Shown here in pieces: positions 36,757-52,371 of a stretch of DNA of 64,000 nucleotides. Source of the DNA: Tillus elongatus (Eukaryota > Arthropoda > Insecta > Coleoptera > Cleridae); assembly GCA_964006375.1 (NCBI GenBank), contig OZ023267.1, positions 30,423,094-30,487,093 on the forward strand. Reading direction: 5' to 3'. A model generated the notes under the pieces. That model did not search any database and was not told the origin of the DNA. It was given only the letters and a program-made list of their open reading frames with translations. Position 1 is the stretch's first letter. Each line of letters begins with the position of its first letter. Position numbers and translations under genes: made by a program.

Positions 36757-37181
36757 ACTGTTATCATAGTTATTATAGACTAGTTCTAGTTTTTATGTTA
36801 AATATTGACATACATCACATAGACATTTTGAAAACCTCATCTGTCATCTGTGTTTCATTTTATTTTCAATTTGATAAAAATTTTTTGATCAAAACATCAT
36901 ATCATAACATAGTAACATATATTTATTTGTAGTTGTCATGATTTCGTACTAATTCAATTTTAATCTGACTGAAAATGCTGTCAAACAGCGAAACTATAGT
37001 CACAGAAGCATTGAAGAACATCCTAGAACTTCCATAATTCGAAGGGCCACTTGCTCCAGTTAGCTCACGCGTTAGCTACGTCCTTCACCACTAAAAACCA
37101 ACAGTGAAGCCAGAGAAGTATTCTCCAAGTCTGTATGCAGTATGGACAAGTTTCACCAAGTAAGGGCAACAACAATCAATG
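36757..37181 (+). mobile_element. PLE-1 copy 2, right part (3' terminal region)
   Basis: Continuation of the PLE-1 plus-strand copy beyond LINE-B; reverse complement of 26938-27325, with about 60 extra nt at the outer end (from TATGGACAAG to CAATCAATG). That outer stretch matches the 5' coding start of copy 1 (29856-29889), so the element terminus overlaps its own 5' region. It ends at the 12-bp target duplication. Confidence 0.87.
36965..37005 (+). ncRNA. Hammerhead motif of PLE-1 copy 2, one core change
   Basis: CUGA, CUGAAAA, U, GCUG-UCAAA-CAGC (helix II), GAAA intact, C-UAUA-G with flanking A and U (palindrome ACUAUAGU), UC site, ACAG. Only the G at core position 8 is replaced (A), a change shared with the other PLE-1 copies. 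The helix I arm CUGA has one mismatch with ACAG. Confidence 0.65.
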
Positions 37182-37193
37182 AATACTACATTA
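37182..37193 (+). repeat. Target site duplication of the PLE-1 insertion, right
   Basis: Exact repeat of 26926-26937. The codons after it complete the interrupted PLE-2 reading frame (Ile-Lys-stop ending at 37198). Confidence 0.85.
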
Positions 37194-37527
37194 AATAACA
37201 AACAGTAAAAAACAACTAATGTCGGAACAAACCCAAGTACAAACATTTAAACAAGACTTAATAAAAGCCATACAAATAGACAAATTATCAAACCACAGTC
37301 ATCAAGACAGAAGACCGATACACACGACACAGTCCGAGAACACAACCAATGAGAGAACAGTTAACCGACCAATAGAAGCTGAACGCGCAGGCGTCATGTA
37401 CAATCTCAGACGTAGACCAGACAGCAGCGATTATAGTCAGTAGCGTGCTGAGGATGAACTGGGACGGTTCGAAACTGCAGTCGCGTAACCAAATAACAAA
37501 CCACTGAAAGTACAGCAAACAAATAAA

Positions 37528-37533
<6 letters not shown>
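37194..37533 (+). mobile_element. PLE-2 3' terminal region
   Basis: Last codon and stop of the PLE-2 gene, then untranslated/terminal sequence. 37370-37533 is the inverted counterpart of 26268-26434. An open frame at 37219-37443 has no recognised domain. It ends at a TA array. Confidence 0.78.
37443..37490 (+). ncRNA. Hammerhead motif of PLE-2, second copy
   Basis: CUGAGGA (37448-37454), U, GAACUG-GGA-CGGUUC (helix II, six pairs including one G-U), GAAA, C-UGCA-G, UC at 37481-37482. The core is intact, but the helix I arms (GCGUG and GCGUAACC) no longer pair, unlike the copy at 26310-26354. Confidence 0.65.
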
Positions 37534-37597
<64 letters not shown>

Positions 37598-37690
37598 TAG
37601 GAAATCAGTAAAGCCCATTTGGAGGAATGTCTTCAGAATTCAAAAGTCAGATTTCATTTACGATTTTTTTTAACGAAAATTCGCGAAAAA
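37528..37690 (+). repeat. TA array with degenerate block A
   Basis: (TA)n at 37528-37594, then a decayed block A (GAATGTCTTCAGAATTCAAAAGTC). Confidence 0.75.
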
Positions 37691-37855
37691 ATTTAATTGT
37701 TGATGTCGTGGTCTTTTAAGCAAATTTTAGATACATATTAATTCAAATGCAAAGCCTAGATGTGGTTAAGACTTATGTGCTACATCCGTTTACAAAATTT
37801 ACCGGCAAGCTGTGAATAACAATGTAATAATAACACCACAGTAAAAAGTTCAGGG

Positions 37856-38310
37856 ACGCAGCAAGTGCGTTATGGTAGCGAATTTTTATTAAATGCTTCA
37901 AATTTGAATAACACAATTTTCTATAAACTTAGAATGTTGAATTTTGGTATGTGGTAAGGTCTTTCCTAAGGCAACATACCGACCAAATGTTATTAAAATA
38001 TCGTTGTAATTTTCCGAGAAAAAAATTGTTTTCAAAGAAAATTTAAAATTTGAATAACTCAATTTTTTTAACCTAGAAAGTTGAATCCGTCAAATTTAAT
38101 TAAGATAGTTTTGTAATTTTCGGAGAAAATAATTTTTTTCGAAAGAAAATTTAAAATTTGAATAACTCAACTTTTTATAAACTTAGAAAGTATAATTTTG
38201 TTGTGCTGGAAGGTCTTTCGCAAGGCAATATATCGGCCAAATTTCATTAAAATAGCTCTGTAATTTATCTATTAGTGAATTTTTTAAATAAAAATTCACT
38301 AAAAACCCCG
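37856..38310 (+). repeat. TA-core family copy without its array
   Basis: Starts GGGACGCAGCAAGTGCGTTA, passes through repeated AATAACTCAA segments, and ends in a terminal hairpin-forming TTAGTGAATTTTTTAAAT then AAATTCACTAAAA (38275-38303). No TA array lies between, so this copy lost or never had one. Confidence 0.65.
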
Positions 38311-39496
38311 CACCCAGAAGTTTTAGACTTGTGCGGGGGGAGCTAATATACACGTATAGACAAAGACACCACCCATAGATCATCAGAAGACGGCCTCTCC
38401 ACGTTCGAGTGACAAAAGCCGACTGTCGAAATACGGGACTTGAACCCGCGACCTCCTATTCCGATTCTAGAGTTTGCTCGCCTCACAACCTGAGCTATTC
38501 GGCATGTCAATGAATGTAATTTATAATATCAAAGTGGGTGCTATTTTAAATACATTAAAGATAAAGCAACTCCAACTTCAAGATGTCAAACATTCAACTG
38601 GCGTATTGTTTCTAGTTATCATATATAAAATCTAAACAAGGTCAGTGGCGGAAGGGGAGTAGGCGACACGACAGGCTCGTTTTAGAGTTTTCGACAAGAG
38701 GCGTCGTGTCGCTATAATAAATTTAGATAAGTTAACTGTCTCCCAACATCTGTTACACTGACTAGTCTAATTTCTCATCTGGAATCCTGGAGGCGGGTGG
38801 TCCAAATCATTTTCTGGATAAATAAATTCACACTGTTCACCTAAGCTATGACGATCCATCAGCATGGACAGCACGTTTATAGTGGAATCTGCGCCGTTTT
38901 CTCTGTCCCCACTTCACCACAGAGTCACAGTGTTCACCACTACACAACAGACATTTATAAATTGGACCCGTTAGGAGCGTCTACGAGCTTTTATTACTCT
39001 TATTAAATTAATGACCTGAGAGTTATTGCACCAGTTTAAATAAGATTTTTGAGATTAACCGGTTTATTTGCTTTGTTTTTAATTAGGTGTGACTTAATTT
39101 ACAATGCTTTGTGTGTCGTTACAATACGGACTTTGTCACCGTTAAAGGCACTCATTAAACTGGAATTTCATTCAAGGAGATTTAGGAGCGACACGGTTCG
39201 AAGGAAAATATGCAGCCTAATATTTTACAGCCCTTAATAGTTTATGCAAAGAAAAATCTCTCCTAAATTAAAGCAGATTAAGGTTAGATTCAACGTTGCC
39301 GAATGCTGAATAAGTAGGTGAACAATATTTCATATTATCACAAAATCAAATCTATTTTTGAATAATATATTAGTAATAATAATAGTAACCGTGGTAATAG
39401 TAATATATATTTGTCATTTAATAGCTTTATCTCACAAAAAGCTTAGCTTGTGGATGTGATAATAATAACAGTAATTTTCCACGCGCATAAGGCTTA
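38311..39496. other. Mostly unassigned 1.2 kb
   Basis: Apart from the tRNA-like sequence listed separately, no repeat family recurs and no gene is recognised. A 62-codon frame at 39049-39237 has no identifiable domain. Confidence 0.35.
38423..38503 (-). tRNA. tRNA-like sequence (pseudogene or SINE head)
   Basis: Minus strand: a GCCGAAT start, A-box-like TAGCTCAGGTTG in a CUCA/UGAG D-arm, and B-box GGTTCAAGTCC in a perfect GCGGG/CCCGT T-stem. The total is about 80 nt. The anticodon arm is poor (four pairs and an overlong loop) and the acceptor stem has mismatches. No anticodon can be assigned safely. It is more likely a pseudogene or tRNA-derived repeat than a working tRNA. Confidence 0.4.
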
Positions 39497-40110
<614 letters not shown>

Positions 40111-40277
40111 AACCTAAGGTTCTTTGGCTAGGAAACGAGTTTTCTCATTTCCTTTTCGCGTTATCTAATCAGATTGTTATTCCGATGAACTTTTTAGCGA
40201 GTTTTTGTCTAAGAAATAATTTGATAAAGAGGAGATGAAAGTTTTGAGACTTAATCCAATTTGAATACTATATCTGG

Positions 40278-40350
40278 TTGTTTGTTCTTGCCCTAACATA
40301 GTGAAACCATTCCATATTTAATACAGTCGTCGACTTTTCCCGTGGCTTCA
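40278..40350 (-). mobile_element. PLE-1-like terminal relic
   Basis: GTTCTTGCCCTAACATAGTGAAAC and the following TTTCCCGTGGCTTCAC resemble 29856-29935 of PLE-1, heavily mutated. No hammerhead is discernible. Confidence 0.4.
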
Positions 40351-40367
40351 CAAGTGCTTGTTTTAGT

Positions 40368-40481
40368 GAATTTTCTTTAATAAAATTCACTAATTAAAAG
40401 ATCCCGACTTTTGAATTTGAAAAAAATTTCTTCAGGTTAGCGCGAACTAGGCCCCCTAGAACCCATATCCAGGTTCAATTT

Positions 40482-40580
<99 letters not shown>

Positions 40581-41534
40581 GTGAACCGTTTATCAAAATT
40601 TAAGTCTGTAGGTTCAAACACAAGAAAGTAAGAGGCATTTAAAAAAAAATGGATTTTCCTCTAAACGTAAAAAGTCGTGATTTGAAACGTCAAAATTCGT
40701 AACATTCAGGCAAAGAACCTGAAGTAAATAGGCATTATGTAAAGAGGGTTCTGAAAACGTTTAAGTTTTAGCTTCAACCATCATTTCCCTTCATTTTAGT
40801 AAAATATTTCCAGAAAATTCATTTCAAATAGACGCGTTCTCTGATGCTTTGGCAGTAGTTTTAGTTAAGGTTATGGTTTAACGGTCTATAATTTATAGCT
40901 AATTTTCGTAGAAAAATTTTGTTAATGAGGAGACCGGGGCTTTGAATTCTAAAAAGATTTCTTGAAATGAGCGCAAACTAGACCCCTAGGATCCACATCC
41001 TGGCTTACTTTCTGTTTACATATATACAGGGTGACGCATTTCTACGGTAAAGCTCAATATAATTGTTATTATGCAAGATACGACAAAAAATTGTACACGT
41101 TACCTATAGGGTGTCTTGAGCTGCATCCTACCAAATTATTTTGACAATCACAGGGTGGCCCATAAGTCGTTGGTGATACCTACAATTTTTTTGAACATTC
41201 CTTGTTGAATTTTTGCATTTTTTTCGAAACATGATGCATGTAAAAAAATCTAAACGCAGAAAGTGCGATTTGATAGCGACTTTTCATTCAATGCATCAAA
41301 ATTCAATAACTCAATTTGCTATTAACCTAAAGTTGCAGGAAGCGAGTTTTCTCGGAAACATTTTAAGTTTATATTTGGAAAATTGTGTACATTTTCAAAC
41401 AAATAAAATATGGTACATTGTTTCTATTATATAGGTTATGCCGGTGGCCAAATTGATGCTTGAATCAAAGAGAAATATTTACTATTAAAAACATTTTAAT
41501 GAAAATTCACTTCCATAACCCACTTGCTGCGTCC
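40368..41534 (-). repeat. Composite TA-core repeat, inverted third copy
   Basis: Reverse-orientation counterpart of 22450-23843. It starts with the terminal hairpin (TTAGTGAATTTTCTTTAAT then AAAATTCACTAA) and block A. Then come the TA array (40486-40577), the segment with twin GACGTTT (reverse), an extra internal block A at about 40920-41020, a CAGGGTGACGCATTTC segment and the MITE-like part (41252-41534). Confidence 0.7.
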
Positions 41535-42639
41535 AGGCTTTTTTATATGATCAAATCTGAAAAAGAAAAGTGTATTTAAGTAGATTTAAAAAATGTTTAT
41601 TACTGATAAGGTACAAATAAATATATGAGGCAGCTCCCGCAAACAAGCTGTATTTGTGGAAGTTGCCAAGCTGGAATGGATAATGCAGTCGTTCCCCAGA
41701 CATTGATAACATTGCCCATGGTGTATGATTTGCTTGCATTGCAGATTGCTGACTGCATTTACTTGATATTTATAAAGATCCCAGTAAGCCATTCCTGAAT
41801 TTTCAGTGAATAAAATACCTATGCAAATACTTAAAATTCAACAGACCAAAGAAATATGCTATCGATTAACAGGGAATTAGCAAGAGCTTTTAGTAACTTA
41901 CCGTCGGTCGCAGATGGCCAGGAGAATTTTATATTTCTGGATGGAGAAAAGGAGAAGTTAGTGTGGCCAAGTCTCCTGTGTGCTCATTTTATGGCATCAT
42001 CAAACGCCTTCATCAGATCACGTGACTGGAATATCCATCGGTAATCTATAAAGGGACAGTGAAAAGAACCTTCCGTTCACCTCGCTCCGCTGCCGGCTGT
42101 TTGCAACGGGTCCCCGTATTACTATATAGGCTTTTGAAAAGTTCAAAACAGCCAGGACTCGCGTACACTGACTCCTATTACACCAGGACCGGAATGAATA
42201 GCCTGCCTCTCCTATTGAGAAGAGAGTTTTAAATTGTCTCGTCTATTCAGTCACCCGCTTCATATATAATATACAGTATTTCAAGTAATTTCAATGATAA
42301 TTTCTTGACATAAAAGGCGACCACGAACACTACCAGTTCATTCGCATATAATTCAGAATAAGCACCACCTATATTTCTAATAAAACTATGAAAATATAGT
42401 CTGAAAATGTTCTACATGATGATTTACATAGGATTCCCTATTTTTTCTATTTTTTAACTAAAAAATCCCAATGCAATAAGTTCTATGAAATTCTACATCG
42501 AGCTTAATCCACAAGTCAAAAAAATTGAGCATTGTGCTTTTAAGACACAAACCAAAATTGTATTTCTTAAATAACCTGATCTCTATACTTACAATATTTT
42601 TGTTGTCTGCTATTTTCAGCTTTTTGTTTAAAAAAATTA
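41535..42639. other. Unassigned 1.1 kb
   Basis: No repeat family or domain recognised. A cysteine-containing 68-codon minus frame (41586-41792) resembles no protein I can name. Confidence 0.35.
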
Positions 42640-42932
<293 letters not shown>

Positions 42933-42942
42933 AATATATATT

Positions 42943-45760
42943 TACCGAAAAATCGGGCTAAAATGTGCCACTTTTTTAGGTTTTTTGTTGTTGCTGCGAA
43001 AATATTGTTAAAGAAAATTCAAAAATATGACTGAAAATACAACGCCACATAGTTTGTGAATGCATTACAGTATCACAAAATATCAAAGTAATTTTAGTTT
43101 TTCAAAAAACTAATATTTTGTGGCACACCTTCACCCCAGCTTTTGGGGTGACTATGTGCCAGATCTGTGTTTATTAAATATTCTATAAGTATAAGGCAAC
43201 TGGCACATTCTAACCTTAGTATCTTGAAAAAATAAATATAGGGCAAAATAAATTTACAAAGTCCTGTACAAATAAATTTTATTTTTACGAAAAAATGTTA
43301 CACAAACTAAAAGGAATTTTATGTTTTAAGGATGGCACAAATAAGAACCAAACTAAAAACAAACATTTAATACAAAATAAATCAAATTCTACTAAGGTAG
43401 GTATAGAAAGTAATAAAAATAAATAAGATAATACAGGAACCTTGAAAATTTCCCTCTTAGATATTTGACATGGCTTATTAATTTTTTGTTTAATATCATC
43501 ATAAACATACCAAATTGAATCCGGTTTTACGGGCCACTTCCAATTTCTACCACACCTTTCCATTGCTGAAATAAAAGCTGTATTATCTGCCACTTCTTTT
43601 ACTTGACCTGGATAGAGTTGATTTTCGCACATAACGAGTACATAGTCACCAACACTAACTTCATCTTTTTGCAGATTTCTGCCAGGCGCTTCAAATGGTG
43701 CCATACCTGTATCAGATTCCTCACTCACTTGAGGTAAATAGGAACTCCGATCGCTTTCTGCATAAGAAACATGTATTGTGCTTTCATTTTCGCTGTCAGA
43801 TTCGTCATCAAATCTTGTAACCCTTCGAGGAAGATTGAGTTGCTTATGAGTCTGTCATGATGAAGTTGAAGGCTAAACCAAGCTCACTGGTGTGTCATGT
43901 TTATCTTGGGGGTTGATGTCGGAAGCTGTGATACTTTTTCCTGGAGAACCGTGAACTTTTCTCATTTTTTTTTTGTTCGTTCTTGTGGACGTGGTTAGCT
44001 GCCTCTTAGAATTAAGTTTTGAATAAAGCTTTCACCAACCAGTGATTTTACCGCAAGCAAAGCTTTAATAGTATACATGGGCAGTCTTTGTATTACTTCA
44101 TGACGATTTGTAGCAACAATACCACATTTACGAAAGCCAGCTTCAAGATTTGTAGCAAAATGTTCATTCGAAACATCTAAGAGTTTTTCAATAGTCCCGG
44201 AAATTTATCTTTGGGCACTGTCATACAGCGACTATTGCGAATTTGTTCTTTCCATTCATTCAAAACCTTTCGCCAGGCAATTTTTATTGCGAATTTGTTC
44301 TTACCATTCATTCAAAACCTTTCGCCAGGCAATTTTAACAGGTCTGAAGAATGCTATATCTAAAGGTTGTAGCAGGTGGGTAGCGTTTGGGGTAAAATCA
44401 ATAAAGAAAATATCATTTTCATGACAAAAATCAATCACTGTAGCATTTATATGAAAACTTAAGTTTCACCGATAAGAACTTTTTTCCTTGTTGTTTTTTA
44501 GAATTGGGAACATTAGGCTTACGAACCAGCCTTCAAAACATTAAAAGTCAAACCAACCTGACATTGTATGGTTGTAGCGACATTTCTCGGGACCGTTTTC
44601 GGTCCAGCTTCTTCACATTTTTTCAGCTTTATAAACAACATAAACAGGTACCAATTCACCATCTGCACTTCCACACATCATTTTTGACGTATTTGATTTG
44701 GAAGCATTCTTTATATCTTCGGGATACTTACAGTCTCGTTTAGCGAGAACTTTAGATATGCCTGGTCGTCTACTAGACAAGTTTACACCTTCAAATTCTT
44801 TTTCCAAGTTATTAGAGAACTCATTCACCACTTTCTCATTAACAGAAGCTCAACTGTAAGTAATATTTCTGGCAGTCCGGTTGAAAATTTGCTGTGCATG
44901 CCTCTTTAAAAAGGAATTGGCCCCTTCAGTACCCGGCAAATTGTTTTTTAATTTCTTGATTGTCCTACCTTGCTTATCTAAAAAACTCTTGACGATAAAT
45001 TGCAATTATCGTTTAGTTACAGAAAATGCAAAGCTGGATAGACTGATGACGTGTGCCAGGATCACTGATTCTTCATCCCCAGTGAAGATAGTCTGCCCTC
45101 CACTCTTCTTAGGAGCTGTGTTTTTCAATTTGTTACTAAGTACATTTCGGTGAATACCATATTTCACAGCAGCCCTATGAACAGAGATTCTTTTTTGTCT
45201 AATTTCAGTAAAAATTTGTTCTAGTGTCTCTGAACGATAGTTTCTGTAATACCTTGTTCCTGGTTTTCTAACGTATTGCCGCGACATCCTAGAATTAATA
45301 TCAAAAGTTGTATTTGTCTTGCATCAATAAAACCTGGCCATAAAAATATGGGGTGAGAATGTGCCACTGAACGGCACAATCTAACCCCACAAATTTGCGG
45401 TCTAACCTAAACATATTTATAACCCTAAAAAATAAATAAACATCAAATTGCTATTAGGGCATAATCAAGACAAATAAGTGTACAATCGAAATTATTTACC
45501 TGAATGTCTCCATTTTACCACACACTTCTCACCACCAGAAAGTATACGGACTTTTCGGAAATCGCAAAAACACGTGTAATCAAACAACACCAACCTGTGA
45601 GCAAATAGCGGGAGCCGCGCTGTTCGGAATAGCGCCACAAGATGGCACAACTAGTATAATTTTCATAGTAGCTGCCGGTTTACGTGACAGGAGTATGTCA
45701 AACGCGCAAAATTCAAATATCTCTAGAAAAACACAGTGGCACATTTTCACCCCAGTTTAC

Positions 45761-45764
<4 letters not shown>
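42943..45764 (-). mobile_element. Pogo-like DNA transposon (Pogo-1) inserted in a TA array
   Basis: The inverted ends pair: left 42943-42973 TACCGAAAAATCGGGCTAAA, right (reverse complement of 45734-45764) TACCGTAAACTGGGGTGAAA, both continuing ATGTGCCACT. Subterminal repeats of the GGGGTGA...TGTGCCA type recur near 43125-43165 and 45345-45400. TA arrays flank both sides, consistent with the TA target preference of the Tc1/mariner/pogo group. It encloses a decayed transposase on the minus strand. Confidence 0.8.
43285..45287 (-). pseudogene. Pogo/jerky-type DDE transposase relic of Pogo-1
   Basis: 45287-45006 encodes a pipsqueak-type helix-turn-helix region (ISVHRAAVKYGIHRNVLSNKL). 44831-44613 has RRDCKYPEDIKNASKS-like wording (CKYPEDIKNASKSNTSKMMC), characteristic of the DDE_1 catalytic domain. 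About 44500-44360 encodes NATHLLQPLDIAFFRPVK, containing the third catalytic Asp. 43728-43285 is the C-terminal tail with VGDYVLVMCENQLYPGQV. Frameshifts and stops between these parts, and a 52-nt tandem duplication at 44234-44337, make it a pseudogene. A functional version would excise and reinsert the element at TA sites. Confidence 0.82.

Positions 45765-45842
<78 letters not shown>
45763..45842. repeat. (TA)n microsatellite right of Pogo-1
   Basis: About 80 nt of TA, probably the continuation of the array that Pogo-1 split. Confidence 0.9.
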
Positions 45843-45844
<2 letters not shown>

Positions 45845-46559
45845 GTGTCTATAAAGAAACGCATAAATTCAATAAAAGTGAAAGTGACTACTATTAAGGA
45901 AAATTCCGAAACAGATTTTAATTTTTTTTGTTTGTACAAAAATCTCGCCCCTATCGTCATATTTGCTCAAAAGGTAGCTACCACTTCAAAATATTTTAAC
46001 TAGATATTGGGTAATGTGATAAATCTTTTTAAACCTAATGCAATTCTCTATTCAGCAACACAAATTTTGTTTTGTAGGAAGAAAATAAAGTGAGTAATAA
46101 CGTTTTTATTATCAGTAACACCTAATAGAAGTGAAGCCTCTAAAGAATTACATAGTCTAGTCTTATGATACTGATATGATACTTCATTATATCAAAGTCT
46201 GTAAACAATGTTCAAAATGTTGGGCTTCTTGTACGAAAAGAACTCTAGAAATTTTGTCGTATACTATGTCGTATCTGTAACAATCGGCTGATGATAACAA
46301 TTATCTCCTGTGTGACATCTGTCATAAAAACTAATCAAACATCAGTTTGATAATTTTTTATAATAGTAGCAAAATTAGGTTTTGGTTGTCGTGCAAAGTG
46401 AATACGTATAATTTTCAACTTTTGCCTTTTCAAATTAACTACTAAGTTGTTGGTAAAATGCGTTTATTAATATCTTCAATCTAATGATGATTGGTTATGG
46501 TGACAGGCTACGATTACAGTCAGAGGTGTATATTCTGCTTAATACTAAATATCCGGATA
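45843..46559. other. Unassigned
   Basis: No gene recognised between the TA array and the next transposase relic. Confidence 0.35.
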
Positions 46560-48310
<1,751 letters not shown>

Positions 48311-48671
48311 ATTGAAAGTAACGTATCATAATAATTAACATAATCAAGCGTATCATAATAATTATTGTGATACGTCTAGCCGCTACCGAAATTAGCCCAT
48401 CCTGTACGCTGGAGGTCTTGGCACCACACCCTGTGTGGAACATTAAAATGTATTATATTTTCTAGATATTAGATTTCTTTAAAAATAACAATACATAATA
48501 ATAATGTGCTGTCTGGAAGCATTATAATAAACGTAATGTCGGAGACAATAAAGGAACTTTTTCAGCGGTAATGTAGGCATCAGTGAATAAGTGAAAAATG
48601 CCTCCGGAACTGAGCTGAAATGCCATGTGGAACAACTTCCCGTACAAAATTTCTCCCGACCTCATTGCGGT
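48311..48671. other. Unassigned
   Basis: No gene or repeat recognised, apart from a short ATCATAATAATTA duplication. Confidence 0.3.
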
Positions 48672-49055
48672 GGTTATTGTACAATCCCTGTTTTCTCACA
48701 ATTATGTACCATAAAAGTGTCGCTTTCTTATTCTGTTCTTGCTCAGAATTACGCAAGAAAGAAAAAAAAAACAGTTTTATTTAACGATATCACTGAAGTA
48801 ATTGCTTTACGAAAATATTTTACAAGGGCAGTTCAAACCTGACTAGCATTGCATTTTACTTAATGAATTTGCAACATTTTTTGCGAGCTTTTAAATTTAT
48901 TGTAGCAAACAGATTGAAGGTGGGTCATTTAGGTTTTTTCTCACACATCAACAATGTGTGACATGAACATCTAAGTCAAGAAGAGAATTCATGTTGCGAG
49001 TGTGATACTAATCAAGAAAAATGTTGTCAGTTACAACTTTAATGAAAAAAATTCT
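48672..49055 (+). repeat. Direct repeat, copy 1 (~385 bp)
   Basis: Collinear with 50556-50950 at high similarity (TTGTACAATCCCTGTTTT, CATAAAAGTGTCGCTTTC, TTTAACGATATCACTGA). Non-coding; identity of the family unknown. Confidence 0.8.
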
Positions 49056-50408
<1,353 letters not shown>

Positions 50409-50955
50409 AAGCCGGGAGACAGCAAATGCGTTACGGTAACAAATTTTCAGAAGAATGGGTCTTCATAAAAGTCTTGGTTAAATAATTAATTAGAGTTTTT
50501 TTTTCTGTAACGTCGGTCTATTTTCGCGACTATGGCCAATCATCAACGCCAATGAGTGGATGTTGTACAATCCCTGTTTTATCACAATTATGTACCATAA
50601 AAGTGTCGCTTTCTTATTCTTTTCTTGCTCAGAATTTCACAAGAAAGAAAAAAAAAACCGTTTTATTTAACGATATCACTGAGCTAATTGCTTTACGAAA
50701 AATATTTTACAAGGGCAGTTCAAACCTGACTAGCACTGTATTTTACTTAATGTATTTGCAACATTTTTTGCAACGAGCTTTTAAATTTATTATAGGATAC
50801 AGATTAAAGTTGGGTCATTTAGGTTTTCTCTCACACGTCACCAATGTGTGACATGATCGATAACAGATCCAACTAAGGTTAGAAAAGGATACATGTGGCG
50901 AGTGTGATATTAATAATGTCACGTGTTGTCGGTTACAATATTAATGAAAAAAAGG
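50409..50955 (+). repeat. Repeat block containing direct repeat copy 2
   Basis: 50410-50553 (AGACAGCAAATGCGTTACGG... to a SINE 3' end) recurs at 50954-51097. The part between, 50556-50950, is the second copy of the repeat at 48672. 50496-50553 is a reverse-oriented SINE tail fragment (CGTCGGTCTATTTTCGCGAC). Confidence 0.7.
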
Positions 50956-51040
50956 CCGGAAACAGCAAATGCGTTATTGTAACAAATTTTCCTAAGAATG
51001 GATCTTCATAAAAAAGTCTTAGTTAAATAATTAATTAGGG

Positions 51041-51343
51041 TTTTTTTTCTTCAACGTCGGTCTATTTCCGCGACTAAGGCCAATAATCGACGTCAGGGCG
51101 CAGTTCACCCCACTTTCCTAGATATTTTGTCAACCTTCTTCCTTTCTGTAAGGAGCGTAGGGATATTTAACATTTTCTTCGCCCCCTCCGAAGGGCGGAG
51201 AGTACAGATATTCAACTTGCTCAAATACAATGCCACAACGTCAATATTATGAATACTGAATAGGTGAAAGGAGAACCCTGGGAGCGAACCCAGTGCCCTT
51301 CGGTTCAGAGGTACACGTTCTTACTGCTGAAGCAGTGAGGCTC
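51041..51343 (-). mobile_element. tRNA-derived SINE, minus-strand copy
   Basis: Head at 51343 (GAGCCTCACTGCTTCAGCAG) with the B-box GGGTTCGCTCCC (reverse complement near 51270). The body has the CTTCGGAGGGGGCG segment, and the 3' end GACCGACGTTGAAGAAAAAA lies at 51041. It is slightly shorter than the copy at 52577-52936 because the body lacks the GCCGTCGGTCCCG part. Confidence 0.75.
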
Positions 51344-51457
51344 TTTAATTAAAGTTAAAAGGTATAATAATAAAGAGCTTGTGCTCCAAATGTAGATATA
51401 AATATATACAGAAGAGCACACATGTTACAGAATGCCACGAAATCTTAAGTTGTTACT

Positions 51458-52371
51458 CCTCTCTAGCACATCCAACCCAGTTCACAGTTACGCGGACGAC
51501 AGCACCCTCCACCCAAATATACAATATTCTAAGCCTGTCTCTTTAGCCCAACTAGATGAGGATCGCAGACTCATGGAGGGTTCAGTCTCCGTGGATCTCC
51601 AAAAAATATTAGACTGTGGAAGTAGAAATCTTGTACAATTCAACCCCACCAAATCACAGTCTTGCTTTCTTTCTCATAAGAGATACACCAGCCCTAGACC
51701 CATCACAATAAACAACCAAGTTATTAAAACTAATGAGTCCTTTTCACTTGTTGGCATCTCTGTGGATCGAAATCTCAATTGGCACCAACATGTCACATCA
51801 ATTGCAGAAGCGGCTGCTAAGAAATTAGGTTTCCTCTTCCGGGCACGCAAATACTTTTCACCAGCTAATCTCTATACTTTATATACTTCACAAATAAGAC
51901 CAAACCTCGAATACTGCTCCCATATCTGGGGTGCTATCCTAGACTCCATTGAGAAGAGAGCTATACGTCTCATCGGTAACCCTATCCTCACCCAAAGGCT
52001 GCCATCCCTTGCCCACCGACGTGCCGTTGGTGACCCCTCTCTCTTTTATAGATATCTGCACGGGCACTGCTCAGAGGAGCTTTCTTCCATAGTTCCTCCA
52101 CCTGCTGCCCCCAACAGATCTACCAGGGGAACAGAGCGAATGCACCCTTTTACTGTCCAGGTCACCAGACATAGAACATCTTGTTATGCCCTCTCTTTTG
52201 TTCCGAGGACTTCCAAGTTGTGGAATTCCTTGTCGGCACAGGTTTTTCCTTCTCCCCTGAACCTCCAAACCTTCAAGTCCAGAATTAACAAGTTGCCTCT
52301 TTCCTCCTTGTCGACACCCACGGTACGATAGTATTTAGGCTGTAAGCCCTCGTGGTGTGTTGTTGAAATAA
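51458..52371 (+). pseudogene. LINE-A copy 5, 5'-truncated, tail intact
   Basis: Begins just before the YADD active site (SSTSNPVHSYADDSTLH) and stays open to TAG at 52329-52331, so it gives the best reading of the family's C-terminus (SRINKLPLSSLSTPTVR). 21 nt, in frame, are missing after CSHIWGA compared with copy 2. The 3' end GTGTGTTGTTGAAATAA is at 52355-52371. It lacks the endonuclease and most of the RT. Confidence 0.9.

Noticed and set aside
37219..37443. 74-codon polar protein in the PLE-2 3' region
   Set aside because: It lies in the element's untranslated terminal region, and the inverted counterpart at 26.3 kb does not preserve the frame.
38423..38503. Functional tRNA gene
   Set aside because: The anticodon arm and acceptor stem do not fold properly, so it is listed only as tRNA-like.
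41586..41792. Cysteine-containing small protein on the minus strand
   Set aside because: No signal peptide or family resemblance, and a second overlapping frame is equally open.
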